A stretch of DNA of 64,000 nt from Zobellia laminariae (lineage in GTDB: Bacteria > Bacteroidota > Bacteroidia > Flavobacteriales > Flavobacteriaceae): NCBI RefSeq assembly GCF_009725995.1, contig NZ_RCNS01000004.1, positions 62,001 to 126,000 on the forward strand, read 5' to 3'. Below are positions 8,850 to 16,631 of this stretch, one piece after another. Position 1 is the first letter of the stretch, and every line of letters begins with the position of its first letter. The notes under the pieces are model-generated. The model worked only from the letters and a program-made list of their open reading frames with translations. It ran no database searches and was not told the DNA's origin. A program made the position numbers and the translations under genes.

Positions 8850-9617
8850 GTGAAGATAGTATCATATAACGTAAATGGCATACGTGCTGCATTGAACAAG
8901 GGGTTTATAGAGTGGTTACAAGCAGTTGATCCAGATGTAGTTTGTCTTCAAGAAATAAAGGCTATGGAGGAGCAATTAGACCTTTCGCTTTTTGAAGAAG
9001 CAGGCTATAAATATAATTACTGGTTCAGTGCACAAAAGAAGGGATACAGCGGCACCGCTATTCTTTCTAAAACCCAACCAGATACTATTCAGAAAGGAAC
9101 CGGTATAGATTATATGGATTTTGAAGGCCGTAATATTAGGGCAGATTTTGGTGATATATCAATCATGAGCATGTACTTGCCTTCAGGTACGAATTTGGCC
9201 CGATTGGATCTCAAGTTACAGTATATGGCAGATTTTCAAGAGTATGCGGATGACCTGAGGAAAACACATCCCAACTTAATTGTTTTAGGTGATTATAATA
9301 TTTGTCACGAAGCAATAGATATTCACGATCCTGTCCGTAACAAAAAAGTGTCTGGTTTTCTACCAGTTGAACGTGAATGGATAGGCGATTTCATGAGTAG
9401 TGGATTTATTGATAGCTTTCGTCATTTTAATGAAGAGCCTGATAACTATACTTGGTGGAGTTACCGAGCCAATGCTAGAAATAATAATAAAGGATGGCGT
9501 TTGGATTATGCCATGGTGGCGGAGCCTTTAAGAGATCGATTAAAACGATCAGTAATACTTGCTGAAGCCAAACACAGTGATCATTGTCCCATTTTAGTGG
9601 AAATTGATATGGTCTAA
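8850..9617 (+). CDS. xth: Exodeoxyribonuclease III / AP endonuclease
   Basis: A DNA-repair nuclease of the EEP superfamily that cuts at abasic sites and trims 3' ends. I chose the GTG at 8850, giving 255 residues and the standard N-terminus MKIVSYNVNGIRAAL; a TTG at 8811 would add a Lys-rich leader encoded by an A-tract repeat and is unlikely. Conserved pieces are metal-binding Glu35 (VCLQEIKAM), GYSGTAILSK, LGDYNICHEAIDIHDP, WRLDYAMV and the catalytic HSDHCP near the end. No ATG precedes the conserved N-terminus, so a non-ATG start is required. It is divergent from the TonB receptor gene. Confidence 0.94.
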   Translation: MKIVSYNVNGIRAALNKGFIEWLQAVDPDVVCLQEIKAMEEQLDLSLFEEAGYKYNYWFSAQKKGYSGTAILSKTQPDTIQKGTGIDYMDFEGRNIRADFGDISIMSMYLPSGTNLARLDLKLQYMADFQEYADDLRKTHPNLIVLGDYNICHEAIDIHDPVRNKKVSGFLPVEREWIGDFMSSGFIDSFRHFNEEPDNYTWWSYRANARNNNKGWRLDYAMVAEPLRDRLKRSVILAEAKHSDHCPILVEIDMV

Positions 9618-9751
9618 TCTGGTTGATTTGATAGGTTTTTGTCTGTAGATATGCATTTTGGCGATTTTCAGACAACAATCGATAAGGGGTTTTTTGTAAC
9701 CCTTCAAATTGCTTAGATTTGGGCTTTTTGAAATAATACCCCAAAGAATAC

Positions 9752-10792
9752 ATGAAGAATACAACCCTACCCTACACTGACATAGAAGTCAGTAAAATTT
9801 GCCTTGGTACAATGACCTGGGGCAAACAGAATACGGAAGCGGAAGGCCATGAACAGATGGACTTTGCTTTAGAAAATGGAGTTAATTTTTTTGATACTGC
9901 AGAATTGTATCCCGTTCCTGCGCATCCAGACCGTCATTCGGCAACCGAGAAAATAATTGGAACGTGGTTCAAGAAAAATGGTAATCGTGATAAAGTAATT
10001 CTCGGAACCAAAATTGCTGGTAAGGCCGATTTTACAAAGTTTATCCGGACTACAGGTTTCTCGCCAGATGCTATTCGTAGTGCTGTTGAGGGAAGTTTAG
10101 AACGCCTTCAGACTGATTATATTGATCTTTATCAATTGCATTGGCCAGAAAGAAATACCAATTACTTTGGGAAAAGAGGCTATAAGCATGATATATCAGA
10201 CCATTGGAAAGATAATATTCATCAGGTTTTAGAAACCATGCGCGATTTAATTCGTGAAGGGAAGATTAGACACGTAGGCATATCCAATGAGACACCTTGG
10301 GGAGCTATGCGTTTTTTAACGGAAAGTAAAGTTCATGCTGGTTTGCCTCGAGCAATTACCATACAGAATCCGTATAGTCTTTTGAATCGCCAGTTTGAGG
10401 TTGGTCTTTCTGAAATTTCATTGCGTGAGAAGATTGGTCTTTTGGCATATTCCCCAATGGGTTTTGGAACATTATCTGGAAAATATTTAGGAGGTATGAA
10501 GCCTGCAACAGGAAGAATTACTTTGTTTCCTAACTACAATAGATATAGTAACGACCCTGCAATACAGGCAACTGAAAAGTATCATGAGCTAGCACAGCAG
10601 CACGGACTTTCTATGGCGCAAATGGCTTTAGCTTTTGTAAACACAAGACCGTTCGTTACCAGTACCATTATTGGGGCTACATCAATGAAACAATTGCAGG
10701 AGAATATTGAAAGTATAGATTTGAAATTGAGCGAAGAGGTGCTTGAAGGCATCGAAGCGATACATAATTCCATTCCTAATCCAGCACCTTAA
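9752..10792 (+). CDS. Aldo/keto reductase, Tas-like
   Basis: An NADP(H)-dependent oxidoreductase of 346 residues, closest to the E. coli Tas protein group. The catalytic tetrad is visible: Asp48 and Tyr53 (FFDTAELYP), Lys87 (GTKIAG) and His130 (YQLHWP). The cofactor-binding end (ITIGAT-like TSTIIGATSMKQLQENI) is present near residue 310. Tas-type enzymes are cytosolic and their natural substrate is uncertain; suppression of a tyrosine defect gave the E. coli name. A tiny membrane-peptide reading frame follows after 9 bases. No neighbouring pathway gene indicates the substrate. Confidence 0.92.
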   Translation: MKNTTLPYTDIEVSKICLGTMTWGKQNTEAEGHEQMDFALENGVNFFDTAELYPVPAHPDRHSATEKIIGTWFKKNGNRDKVILGTKIAGKADFTKFIRTTGFSPDAIRSAVEGSLERLQTDYIDLYQLHWPERNTNYFGKRGYKHDISDHWKDNIHQVLETMRDLIREGKIRHVGISNETPWGAMRFLTESKVHAGLPRAITIQNPYSLLNRQFEVGLSEISLREKIGLLAYSPMGFGTLSGKYLGGMKPATGRITLFPNYNRYSNDPAIQATEKYHELAQQHGLSMAQMALAFVNTRPFVTSTIIGATSMKQLQENIESIDLKLSEEVLEGIEAIHNSIPNPAP

Positions 10793-10801
10793 ATAGGTAA
10801 T

Positions 10802-10900
10802 ATGTTCTTTCTAAAGGTAGGTTTTGGACAGTTGATAGTAATTGTGGTGGTAATCTTGATAATCATGGTTACCGCCCGAATACTTCGCGATAAGAGATAG
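10802..10900 (+). CDS. Possible 32-residue single-pass membrane peptide
   Basis: An ATG-started frame of 32 codons plus TAG begins 9 bases after the aldo/keto reductase stop. The peptide is one strongly hydrophobic helix at about residues 8-24 (FGQLIVIVVVILIIMVTA) followed by a basic tail ending RILRDKR, the normal positive-inside arrangement. It resembles the small amphipathic membrane proteins that standard gene finders discard. Function unknown. It could be chance, since there is no independent promoter or clear ribosome-binding site. Confidence 0.4.
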   Translation: MFFLKVGFGQLIVIVVVILIIMVTARILRDKR

Positions 10901-10930
10901 GGTGGTTCTGTTGTTTTTTAGTTAAACTCA

Positions 10931-12292
10931 TTACTCAAAAAGAGCGTTGACCATATCTTCTATTCTTGAGATAAGATGCACTTCTATTTTTGTGTTTTTT
11001 AAGGTGATTTTATTATTCTTAGAAACATAGATGGAAGTGAAACCAAGTTTTTCAGCTTCGGAAATACGTTGGTCAACTCGTTGTACTGGCCGTATTTCGC
11101 CAGCAAGACCAACCTCTGCAGAAAAACAGACGCCTTTTTTTATTGGAATATCCTCATTGCTAGATAGTATGGCGGCAACCACAGCCAAATCAATAGCTGG
11201 GTCATCAACTGAAATTCCCCCAGTTATATTCAGAAAGACATCTTTAGCTCCTAATTTAAAACCGGCCCGTTTTTCAAGAACCGCTAATAACATATTAAGG
11301 CGTTTAGCATTGTAGCCTGTAGTAGAGCGCTGTGGTGTACCATAAACGGCCGTACTTACCAAAGCTTGGATTTCTATCATTAATGGGCGCATACCTTCTA
11401 TGGTAGACGCAATGGCGGTGCCGCTAAGTCCTTCATCGTTTTTGGAAATCAATATCTCAGAAGGGTTGTTCACTTGTCTTAGTCCACCACCTAACATTTC
11501 ATAAATACCTAATTCTGCCGTAGAACCAAAACGGTTTTTTAAAGCTCTAAGAATACGGTATACGTAGTTTCTATCACCTTCAAATTGCAAAACGGTATCT
11601 ACCATGTGCTCCAAAATTTTGGGGCCTGCAATAGAGCCATCTTTGGTAATATGGCCAATTAGAATAACTGGTGTATTGGTTTCTTTGGCAAATTTCATGA
11701 GTTCCGCAGTACATTCACGTACTTGGGATATGCTCCCCGCAGCCGATTCAATATAATCTGAATGTAACGTTTGGATAGAGTCTATAACAACAATATCCGG
11801 CTCGGTGGTTTCTATCTGCTTAAAAATGTTTTGGGTCTTGGTTTCTGTAAGTATAAAACAGGTTTCGCTATTCGGGTGAATTCTATCTGCCCGCATCTTG
11901 ATCTGTTTTTGACTTTCTTCCCCGGAGACATAAAGAGTTTTATACGGAAGCTTTAATGCAATCTGTAAAAGCAAGGTGCTTTTTCCAACTCCTGGTTCAC
12001 CGCCTAGTAAAACTAGCGCTCCAGGTACAAGTCCGCCGCCTAAAACACGGTTGAACTCCAAATCAAAAGTGTTTAATCGTAGTTCCTTATCCGTGCTAAT
12101 TTCATTAACACGTAAGGGTTTTGCTATTTTCTTTGCGGTTGTAGTACTTGCCTTCCAATTTGTTTTTTCCTCCTTTTGAATGACTTCTTCAACTACGGTG
12201 TTCCATTCTTTACAAGCAGAACATTGTCCCACCCATTTGGCGTATTGAGTGCCACAGTTCTGGCAGAAAAAAGCTGTTTTTGTTTTGGCCAT
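10931..12292 (-). CDS. radA: DNA repair protein RadA (Sms)
   Basis: RadA is a RecA-like ATPase that helps branch migration and processing of recombination intermediates. All marks of the 453-residue family are visible: an N-terminal zinc finger (Cys10, Cys13, Cys24, Cys27), Walker A GEPGVGKST at 98-106, Walker B region IVVIDSIQTL, the RadA-specific KNRFG motif at 252-256, and a C-terminal Lon-like domain (GISVDDPAIDLAVVAAILSS). It is the last gene of a minus-strand run that begins with panC; a 68-base gap separates it from the hydrolase gene upstream. Confidence 0.97.
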   Translation of the reverse strand: MAKTKTAFFCQNCGTQYAKWVGQCSACKEWNTVVEEVIQKEEKTNWKASTTTAKKIAKPLRVNEISTDKELRLNTFDLEFNRVLGGGLVPGALVLLGGEPGVGKSTLLLQIALKLPYKTLYVSGEESQKQIKMRADRIHPNSETCFILTETKTQNIFKQIETTEPDIVVIDSIQTLHSDYIESAAGSISQVRECTAELMKFAKETNTPVILIGHITKDGSIAGPKILEHMVDTVLQFEGDRNYVYRILRALKNRFGSTAELGIYEMLGGGLRQVNNPSEILISKNDEGLSGTAIASTIEGMRPLMIEIQALVSTAVYGTPQRSTTGYNAKRLNMLLAVLEKRAGFKLGAKDVFLNITGGISVDDPAIDLAVVAAILSSNEDIPIKKGVCFSAEVGLAGEIRPVQRVDQRISEAEKLGFTSIYVSKNNKITLKNTKIEVHLISRIEDMVNALFE

Positions 12293-12360
12293 ACCTTGTT
12301 TTGAAGATTGACCTTAAAGGTAAAACTTTGTTTGATAATTAGCGTTGTGTAGTTTGTGAT

Positions 12361-13503
12361 TTAGTATCCAAAATCAGCTTTCAAAGCATCTATTTTCTCC
12401 AAAGCCATCTCTTTGGTAAGAAAATCTATTTCATCCATAGCAAATGCTTTTTCAAAAGTTTTGAACGCTTTCTTTGGTTCGCCCATCTGCTCGTAGTATT
12501 CACCTTCAAAGTAGAAACCCATCATAGTATCAGGGAATTCTTTTTTACAAAGTTCTGCAAGCGGTTTTAAAGATTCTGTGTCCTCCTTTTTTCTACATGC
12601 GGCATAAATGGCCATAATATCGTTGAGGTCAACTGTTTTTTTAACTCGGAATAAATCCTCTATATTTTGATATTTGTTTTCTAAATATTGAAAAACAGGT
12701 TCTTCAGAAGTTAATATTTGTTGTTTGTACTCCTTAGGACTGATTGGCTTGAACATACCAAAAATATTATCAAAAACCTTTCCTAGGCCGTAAGTAGCTA
12801 TAGAAATATGGTCTGCACCATCATATTGTTGAAAGTTATAATGAAGCGATTCTTTGTCAATGGCCTTAATGGCCTTGTCCATCTGAAGAATTCGTGAAGT
12901 ATTCTTATTTTTTTCGGTTTCGACTATTAATTCATAGAAAATCTGTTTGTCAAATGACGCTAAACGTGTCGGTACTCTTGTTTCCATTTCGGGAGCTAAA
13001 TCAGGCGAGATGTTTACGTAAGCATTGAATAATGAATTTTCTTTAAAAAGCCAATAGTTGGTAAAGTTGGCTGTAATGTCATATCCAACAATCATTTTGA
13101 AAGGAGCAGTGCTGTACGTAAGATCTAGGTAGGGTATAATTTCCATTCCTAGAAACTCAAAGAATTTTTTGGCTTTTTCAGAAGGAAGACCAGAATCTGG
13201 ATCAAAAGCACAATCGTCAAAGCGAATACTCTTTTTACTTTGTTCCACCCCAACAACTATACTGGCTGGCATACCATGAAATTTATGATAAAACTTAGCA
13301 TTGGCTACTACTTGATCAAACAGGTATTCGCCGTCTAGAACAACAATCAAAGGGTATTTCTTTTCTTTATCGTAGTCTTCTGGAAAGTAGTATTTTACGT
13401 CTCGCCTTTCTTGTAATTTAAAAGATTCAAAAATCTCTTGTGTAACTTGTGCATTGAGGCTAGCGCATAGGAGGCATGCAAAAAAAGTGAGTTTGCGTAA
13501 CAT
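12361..13503 (-). CDS. Secreted alpha/beta-hydrolase-fold (esterase-like) protein with altered nucleophile
   Basis: A 380-residue protein with a signal peptide (FFACLLCASLNAQ). Residues 30-260 match the Fes/IroE-type putative esterase domain (PLIVVLDGEY, VVGVEQ...R..D, EIIPYLDLTY). At the nucleophile elbow, where esterases have G-x-S-x-G, this protein reads G140-Y-D142-I-T144, so Asp replaces Ser. A His that fits the catalytic position remains (GADHISIATYGL). The C-terminal ~100 residues look like TPR helices (YFEGEYYEQMGEPKKAFKTF). It may use Asp as nucleophile, or be a non-catalytic binding protein. It lies between the flippase-like gene (27-base gap) and radA. Confidence 0.8.
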   Translation of the reverse strand: MLRKLTFFACLLCASLNAQVTQEIFESFKLQERRDVKYYFPEDYDKEKKYPLIVVLDGEYLFDQVVANAKFYHKFHGMPASIVVGVEQSKKSIRFDDCAFDPDSGLPSEKAKKFFEFLGMEIIPYLDLTYSTAPFKMIVGYDITANFTNYWLFKENSLFNAYVNISPDLAPEMETRVPTRLASFDKQIFYELIVETEKNKNTSRILQMDKAIKAIDKESLHYNFQQYDGADHISIATYGLGKVFDNIFGMFKPISPKEYKQQILTSEEPVFQYLENKYQNIEDLFRVKKTVDLNDIMAIYAACRKKEDTESLKPLAELCKKEFPDTMMGFYFEGEYYEQMGEPKKAFKTFEKAFAMDEIDFLTKEMALEKIDALKADFGY

Positions 13504-13530
13504 GGTTTAGTTTTTGGGTACAACGAAACC

Positions 13531-14496
13531 TTAACGGCTTCTGTTGAATAACGGTAATACCAGAAAAGATATTGCCCCAAAAACAACGATCATTAAAGTT
13601 TGTGCAATCCACATAATCCACCCGAAGGCATCACCGGATACTGCGCTGATGCCAAATATGGTCAAAGCACTGCTTACTGCAATAGGGTAAAGGCCAATAC
13701 CACCGTTGGTAGCTGTCATTGCAAAAGACCCAGCTACAAAAGCAACCATAAGCTGGCTTAACGATAAATGTATGGTTTCGGGCACGGTAAATTTAATGAC
13801 CCAGAGCATGCCAATATAACAACCCCAAATAAAAAGAGTGTGAAATACGAACGCCCATTTCTTTTTCATTTTAAAAATGCTAAAAACGCCTTCCATAAGT
13901 CCTTTAACGAAACCTTTAATCTTAATGGCTATTTTATGCGACGATTTTTTGATGAAAAGAAAAAAGAGAACTAGACCAACAACTCCTGCTCCGATTAAAA
14001 GTAGCAGTCCCTTAATGTTAAACCCTTTTTCTTGTAAAAAGCCTAAAATAATATCTGTCTGTAATAGTAACGTTATGCCTATTAATAAAAGAAGCATGAT
14101 TACATCAATAACACGCTCTGTTACAATAGTTCCAAAACCTTTTTCAAAAGGCACATCTTCATAGGTTGTTAGGGCTGTGGCTCTAAGAATCTCCCCTGTT
14201 CTTGGTATGCCTAAGTTTGCAAAATAGGCCATTAGAATAATAAAAATATTGTTTATTATTTTGGGTTTGTAACCTAGTGGTTCCAATAAATAATTCCAAC
14301 GAACGGCACGAGAAATGTGCCCAAGGATACCTAGTGCTATAGAAATACCAACCCAAAAAAGGTCCGCTTCCTTAATGTAAAATAATATTTGGGTTCGGTC
14401 CTCTGGTGATGTCTTATAGTAAGAGTACCAAACTAAAAAAACTCCCAAGGCTATTGGGAGTAGTGTTTTTAGTATTTTTTTTAGTTTCTCGTTCAA
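13531..14496 (-). CDS. Lysylphosphatidylglycerol synthase TM-region / flippase-like membrane protein
   Basis: A polytopic inner-membrane protein of 321 residues with about eight hydrophobic segments. It matches the PF03706 (UPF0104) family: PRTGEILRATALTTYEDVPFEKGFGTIVTERVID near residues 98-130 and the late motif TATNGGIGLYPIAVSSAL near 255-275. Relatives act with MprF as lipid flippases or stand alone with unknown cargo. The aminoacyl-transferase half of MprF is absent, so this is the membrane part alone. Its start codon is two bases after the panD stop, so it is very probably co-translated with panCD, although no functional link to pantothenate is known. Confidence 0.88.
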   Translation of the reverse strand: MNEKLKKILKTLLPIALGVFLVWYSYYKTSPEDRTQILFYIKEADLFWVGISIALGILGHISRAVRWNYLLEPLGYKPKIINNIFIILMAYFANLGIPRTGEILRATALTTYEDVPFEKGFGTIVTERVIDVIMLLLLIGITLLLQTDIILGFLQEKGFNIKGLLLLIGAGVVGLVLFFLFIKKSSHKIAIKIKGFVKGLMEGVFSIFKMKKKWAFVFHTLFIWGCYIGMLWVIKFTVPETIHLSLSQLMVAFVAGSFAMTATNGGIGLYPIAVSSALTIFGISAVSGDAFGWIMWIAQTLMIVVFGAISFLVLPLFNRSR

Positions 14497-14498
14497 GT

Positions 14499-14849
14499 CT
14501 ACTTCAATAAATTAGTGTCTTCGTTAGGGAATACCAATGATGGGTTAAACTTTTTAGCTTCTTCAATATCCATTCTACCGTAGGTAATTAGAATAAGAAT
14601 ATCCCCTACAGCTACTTTTCTGGATGCAGCACCATTCAAAGTAATTTCACCACTTTTTCTTGGCCCTGGTATAGCATAGGTTTCTAGGCGTTCACCATTA
14701 TTATTGTTTACAATCTGTACTTTTTCACCTCTTATGATGTTTGCTGCATCCATTAAATCTTCATCAATAGTGATGCTGCCAATATAATTTAAATCGGCCC
14801 CGGTAACTTTTACACGGTGTATTTTAGATTTTACAACTTCTATTTGCAT
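14499..14849 (-). CDS. panD: Aspartate 1-decarboxylase
   Basis: PanD decarboxylates L-aspartate to beta-alanine for pantothenate and coenzyme A synthesis. The 116-residue proenzyme cleaves itself at Gly24-Ser25 to make the pyruvoyl cofactor; the site YIGSITID is visible, as are Lys9 ([10 protein letters not shown]) and NGER-type residues (NNGERLETY) of the active site. It follows panC by 17 bases, and the two gene products meet in the pathway: beta-alanine from PanD is the substrate of PanC. Confidence 0.97.
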   Translation of the reverse strand: MQIEVVKSKIHRVKVTGADLNYIGSITIDEDLMDAANIIRGEKVQIVNNNNGERLETYAIPGPRKSGEITLNGAASRKVAVGDILILITYGRMDIEEAKKFNPSLVFPNEDTNLLK

Positions 14850-14866
14850 GGGATAAAGGTAATTAA

Positions 14867-15709
14867 TTATAGAGCAATATTGTCTATTAGACGGACTCCG
14901 TCAGCATAAACGGCGATAAATGCCCTATATTTTAGTTTTTCGTTTTTTCTTGTAATTGGGCTTAGGGTCTCTACGTCGGTTATTTCAATATATTCCAACT
15001 CTAAATCTTCCTGTTCGTTAAATTGTTCTTTAACCCAATCTAGTACATAATCAGCATTTTCCGTGCCAAATTTTTCTTTGGCAGTCAGGAGTGTATGGTA
15101 AATGAACGAAGCTTTTTGTCGTAATTGTTTAGATAACCTTTCATTACGTGAACTCATGGCTAAACCATTAGTTTCCCTAACAATTGGGCAGCCTATTATT
15201 TCTACAGGAATGTTCTGTTGTTGGACTAATTTTCTTATAATCTGTAGTTGTTGAAAATCCTTTTCTCCAAAGTAAGCCCTATCTGGTTTTACGAGTAAAA
15301 GAAGCGCTTCAACAATAGTACCTACTCCATTAAAGTGATCATCTCTAAATGCACCTTCCATTACAGTATCTAAGCCTTCAAAATTATATTTCTTAGCTTT
15401 AATTTTATGGTCATAAACTTCATCTGCAGATGGTGAAAAAATAAGAATATCTTCCGAAATACTAGAAAGCAAATCCAAATCGTCATCAAAAGTATCCGGA
15501 TATTTAGCAAGATCCTCCTTGTTATCAAATTGTGTGGGGTTTACGAAAATACTCACTACAACGGTTTGATTTTCGTTAACTGCCTTTTGAACTAAAGAGG
15601 TATGACCCGTGTGAAGCGCACCCATGGTGGGTACGAGCCCTAAATTATTTGTTTTAGGAAGGGTTGAAATATGATCTGAGAGTTCTTTTTTGGTTTTGAA
15701 TACCAACAT
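14867..15709 (-). CDS. panC: Pantoate--beta-alanine ligase
   Basis: PanC joins pantoate and beta-alanine using ATP to make pantothenate. The 280-residue length is typical. Motifs: [10 protein letters not shown] near residues 27-36 (nucleotide-binding HIGH-like HTGH), [42 protein letters not shown] and MSSRNERLS (KMSKS equivalent). It is the first gene of the minus-strand pan-radA run, and a -7 promoter box lies 20 bases ahead of its start. Cytosolic. Confidence 0.97.
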   Translation of the reverse strand: MLVFKTKKELSDHISTLPKTNNLGLVPTMGALHTGHTSLVQKAVNENQTVVVSIFVNPTQFDNKEDLAKYPDTFDDDLDLLSSISEDILIFSPSADEVYDHKIKAKKYNFEGLDTVMEGAFRDDHFNGVGTIVEALLLLVKPDRAYFGEKDFQQLQIIRKLVQQQNIPVEIIGCPIVRETNGLAMSSRNERLSKQLRQKASFIYHTLLTAKEKFGTENADYVLDWVKEQFNEQEDLELEYIEITDVETLSPITRKNEKLKYRAFIAVYADGVRLIDNIAL

Positions 15710-15729
15710 AGGTTTGGTTTAAAAGCGAG

Positions 15730-15737
15730 CAAACTTA
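15730..15737 (-). promoter_or_regulatory. Putative -7 box for the panC operon
   Basis: On the minus strand the bases read TAAGTTTG, an exact TAnnTTTG match 20 bases before the panC ATG. It shares the divergent region with a box for the gene at 15817. No -33 TTTG was identified. Confidence 0.45.
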
Positions 15738-15768
15738 CTATAATTACGGCTAATCTGTAGAATTTTCG

Positions 15769-15776
15769 TAATTTTG
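15769..15776 (+). promoter_or_regulatory. Putative -7 box for the GlgA-like gene
   Basis: TAATTTTG is an exact consensus match on the plus strand, 40 bases ahead of the GlgA-like start, back-to-back with the panC box. No -33 element recognised. Confidence 0.45.
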
Positions 15777-15816
15777 CACGCACGTTGCACCAAATAAATA
15801 AAAAAACATTGCATAT

Positions 15817-16626
15817 ATGAATGGTAAAAAGATATTGTTCGTATCGTCGGAGTTAGTACCCTACCTTCCTCAGAACGAAGTTTCCCTAATGTCTTATGAA
15901 ACTCCTAGGATGGTCAACAGTAATGGCGGTCAAATACGGATTTTTATGCCAAGATATGGCAATATAAACGAACGGAGACACCAACTTCACGAGGTGATAC
16001 GTTTGTCGGGCATGAATTTAGTTATTAACGACATGGATATGCCTCTTATTATAAAGGTAGCTTCCATTCCTCGCGAGCGAATTCAGGTTTATTTTATAGA
16101 TAATGATGAGTACTTTAAGCGTAAGGCTACGTTTACTGATACGGACGGAAATTTATTTCCAGACAATGATCAAAGAGCTATCTTTTTTGCTAAAGGTGTT
16201 GTTGAGACAGTCAAGAAATTGAATTGGTCTCCAGATATAATTCACGTTCATGGGTGGTTAGCTTCTTTGTTGCCATTGTACCTCAAAAAATACTACGCAG
16301 ACGAGCCTTTGTTCAATGCCAGTAAAATTGTTACTTCTGTTTATGGTAAATCTTTTGAAGGGGAACTAGATTCCGATATGATTAAGAAGGTAGCTTTTGA
16401 TGGTATTTCAGAAGATAGTATTCAAGATCTTAAAGCTCCCAATTATAATAATTTGTTAAAGATTGCGGTAGATAACTCGGATGCTGTTATTTTAGCCGCG
16501 GAAGATATTCCGGAAGATTTACAGAGTCATATTTCCAACCTTGAAAAACCTGTGTTGCCATATGTTACCTTACAAGAATTTGAGGAAGCCTATGCCAATT
16601 TTTATAACACTGAAGTTTTAAAATAG
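15817..16626 (+). CDS. Glycogen/starch-synthase catalytic-domain-like protein (single domain)
   Basis: The 269-residue protein matches only the N-terminal GT5 domain of glycogen synthase: KKILFVSSELVPYLP at the start, a QIRIFMPRYGNINERR segment, VYFIDNDEYFKR, and DIIHVHGWLASLLPLYLKK. Full GlgA has about 470 residues and a second GT-B domain that binds the ADP-glucose phosphates; that half is missing. The usual KxGG loop (KTGGLADV) is replaced by PQNEVSLMSYETP. It therefore probably does not make glycogen alone. From memory, short proteins of this kind occur across Bacteroidota between panC and a DUF4270 gene, suggesting a conserved but unknown role. It is followed at 5 bases by the DUF4270 gene. 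Confidence 0.85.
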   Translation: MNGKKILFVSSELVPYLPQNEVSLMSYETPRMVNSNGGQIRIFMPRYGNINERRHQLHEVIRLSGMNLVINDMDMPLIIKVASIPRERIQVYFIDNDEYFKRKATFTDTDGNLFPDNDQRAIFFAKGVVETVKKLNWSPDIIHVHGWLASLLPLYLKKYYADEPLFNASKIVTSVYGKSFEGELDSDMIKKVAFDGISEDSIQDLKAPNYNNLLKIAVDNSDAVILAAEDIPEDLQSHISNLEKPVLPYVTLQEFEEAYANFYNTEVLK

Positions 16627-16631
16627 CCCGA

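Noticed and set aside
9618..9751. Hairpin AAGGGGTT...AACCCTT as terminator after exonuclease III
   Set aside because: One base of the stem is missing, it has no terminal T-run, and the arms are weak; not enough to call.
10820..10900. TatA/TatE-like identity for the 32-residue peptide
   Set aside because: There is one hydrophobic helix, but the amphipathic helix and FGxKxLP motif of Tat proteins are missing.
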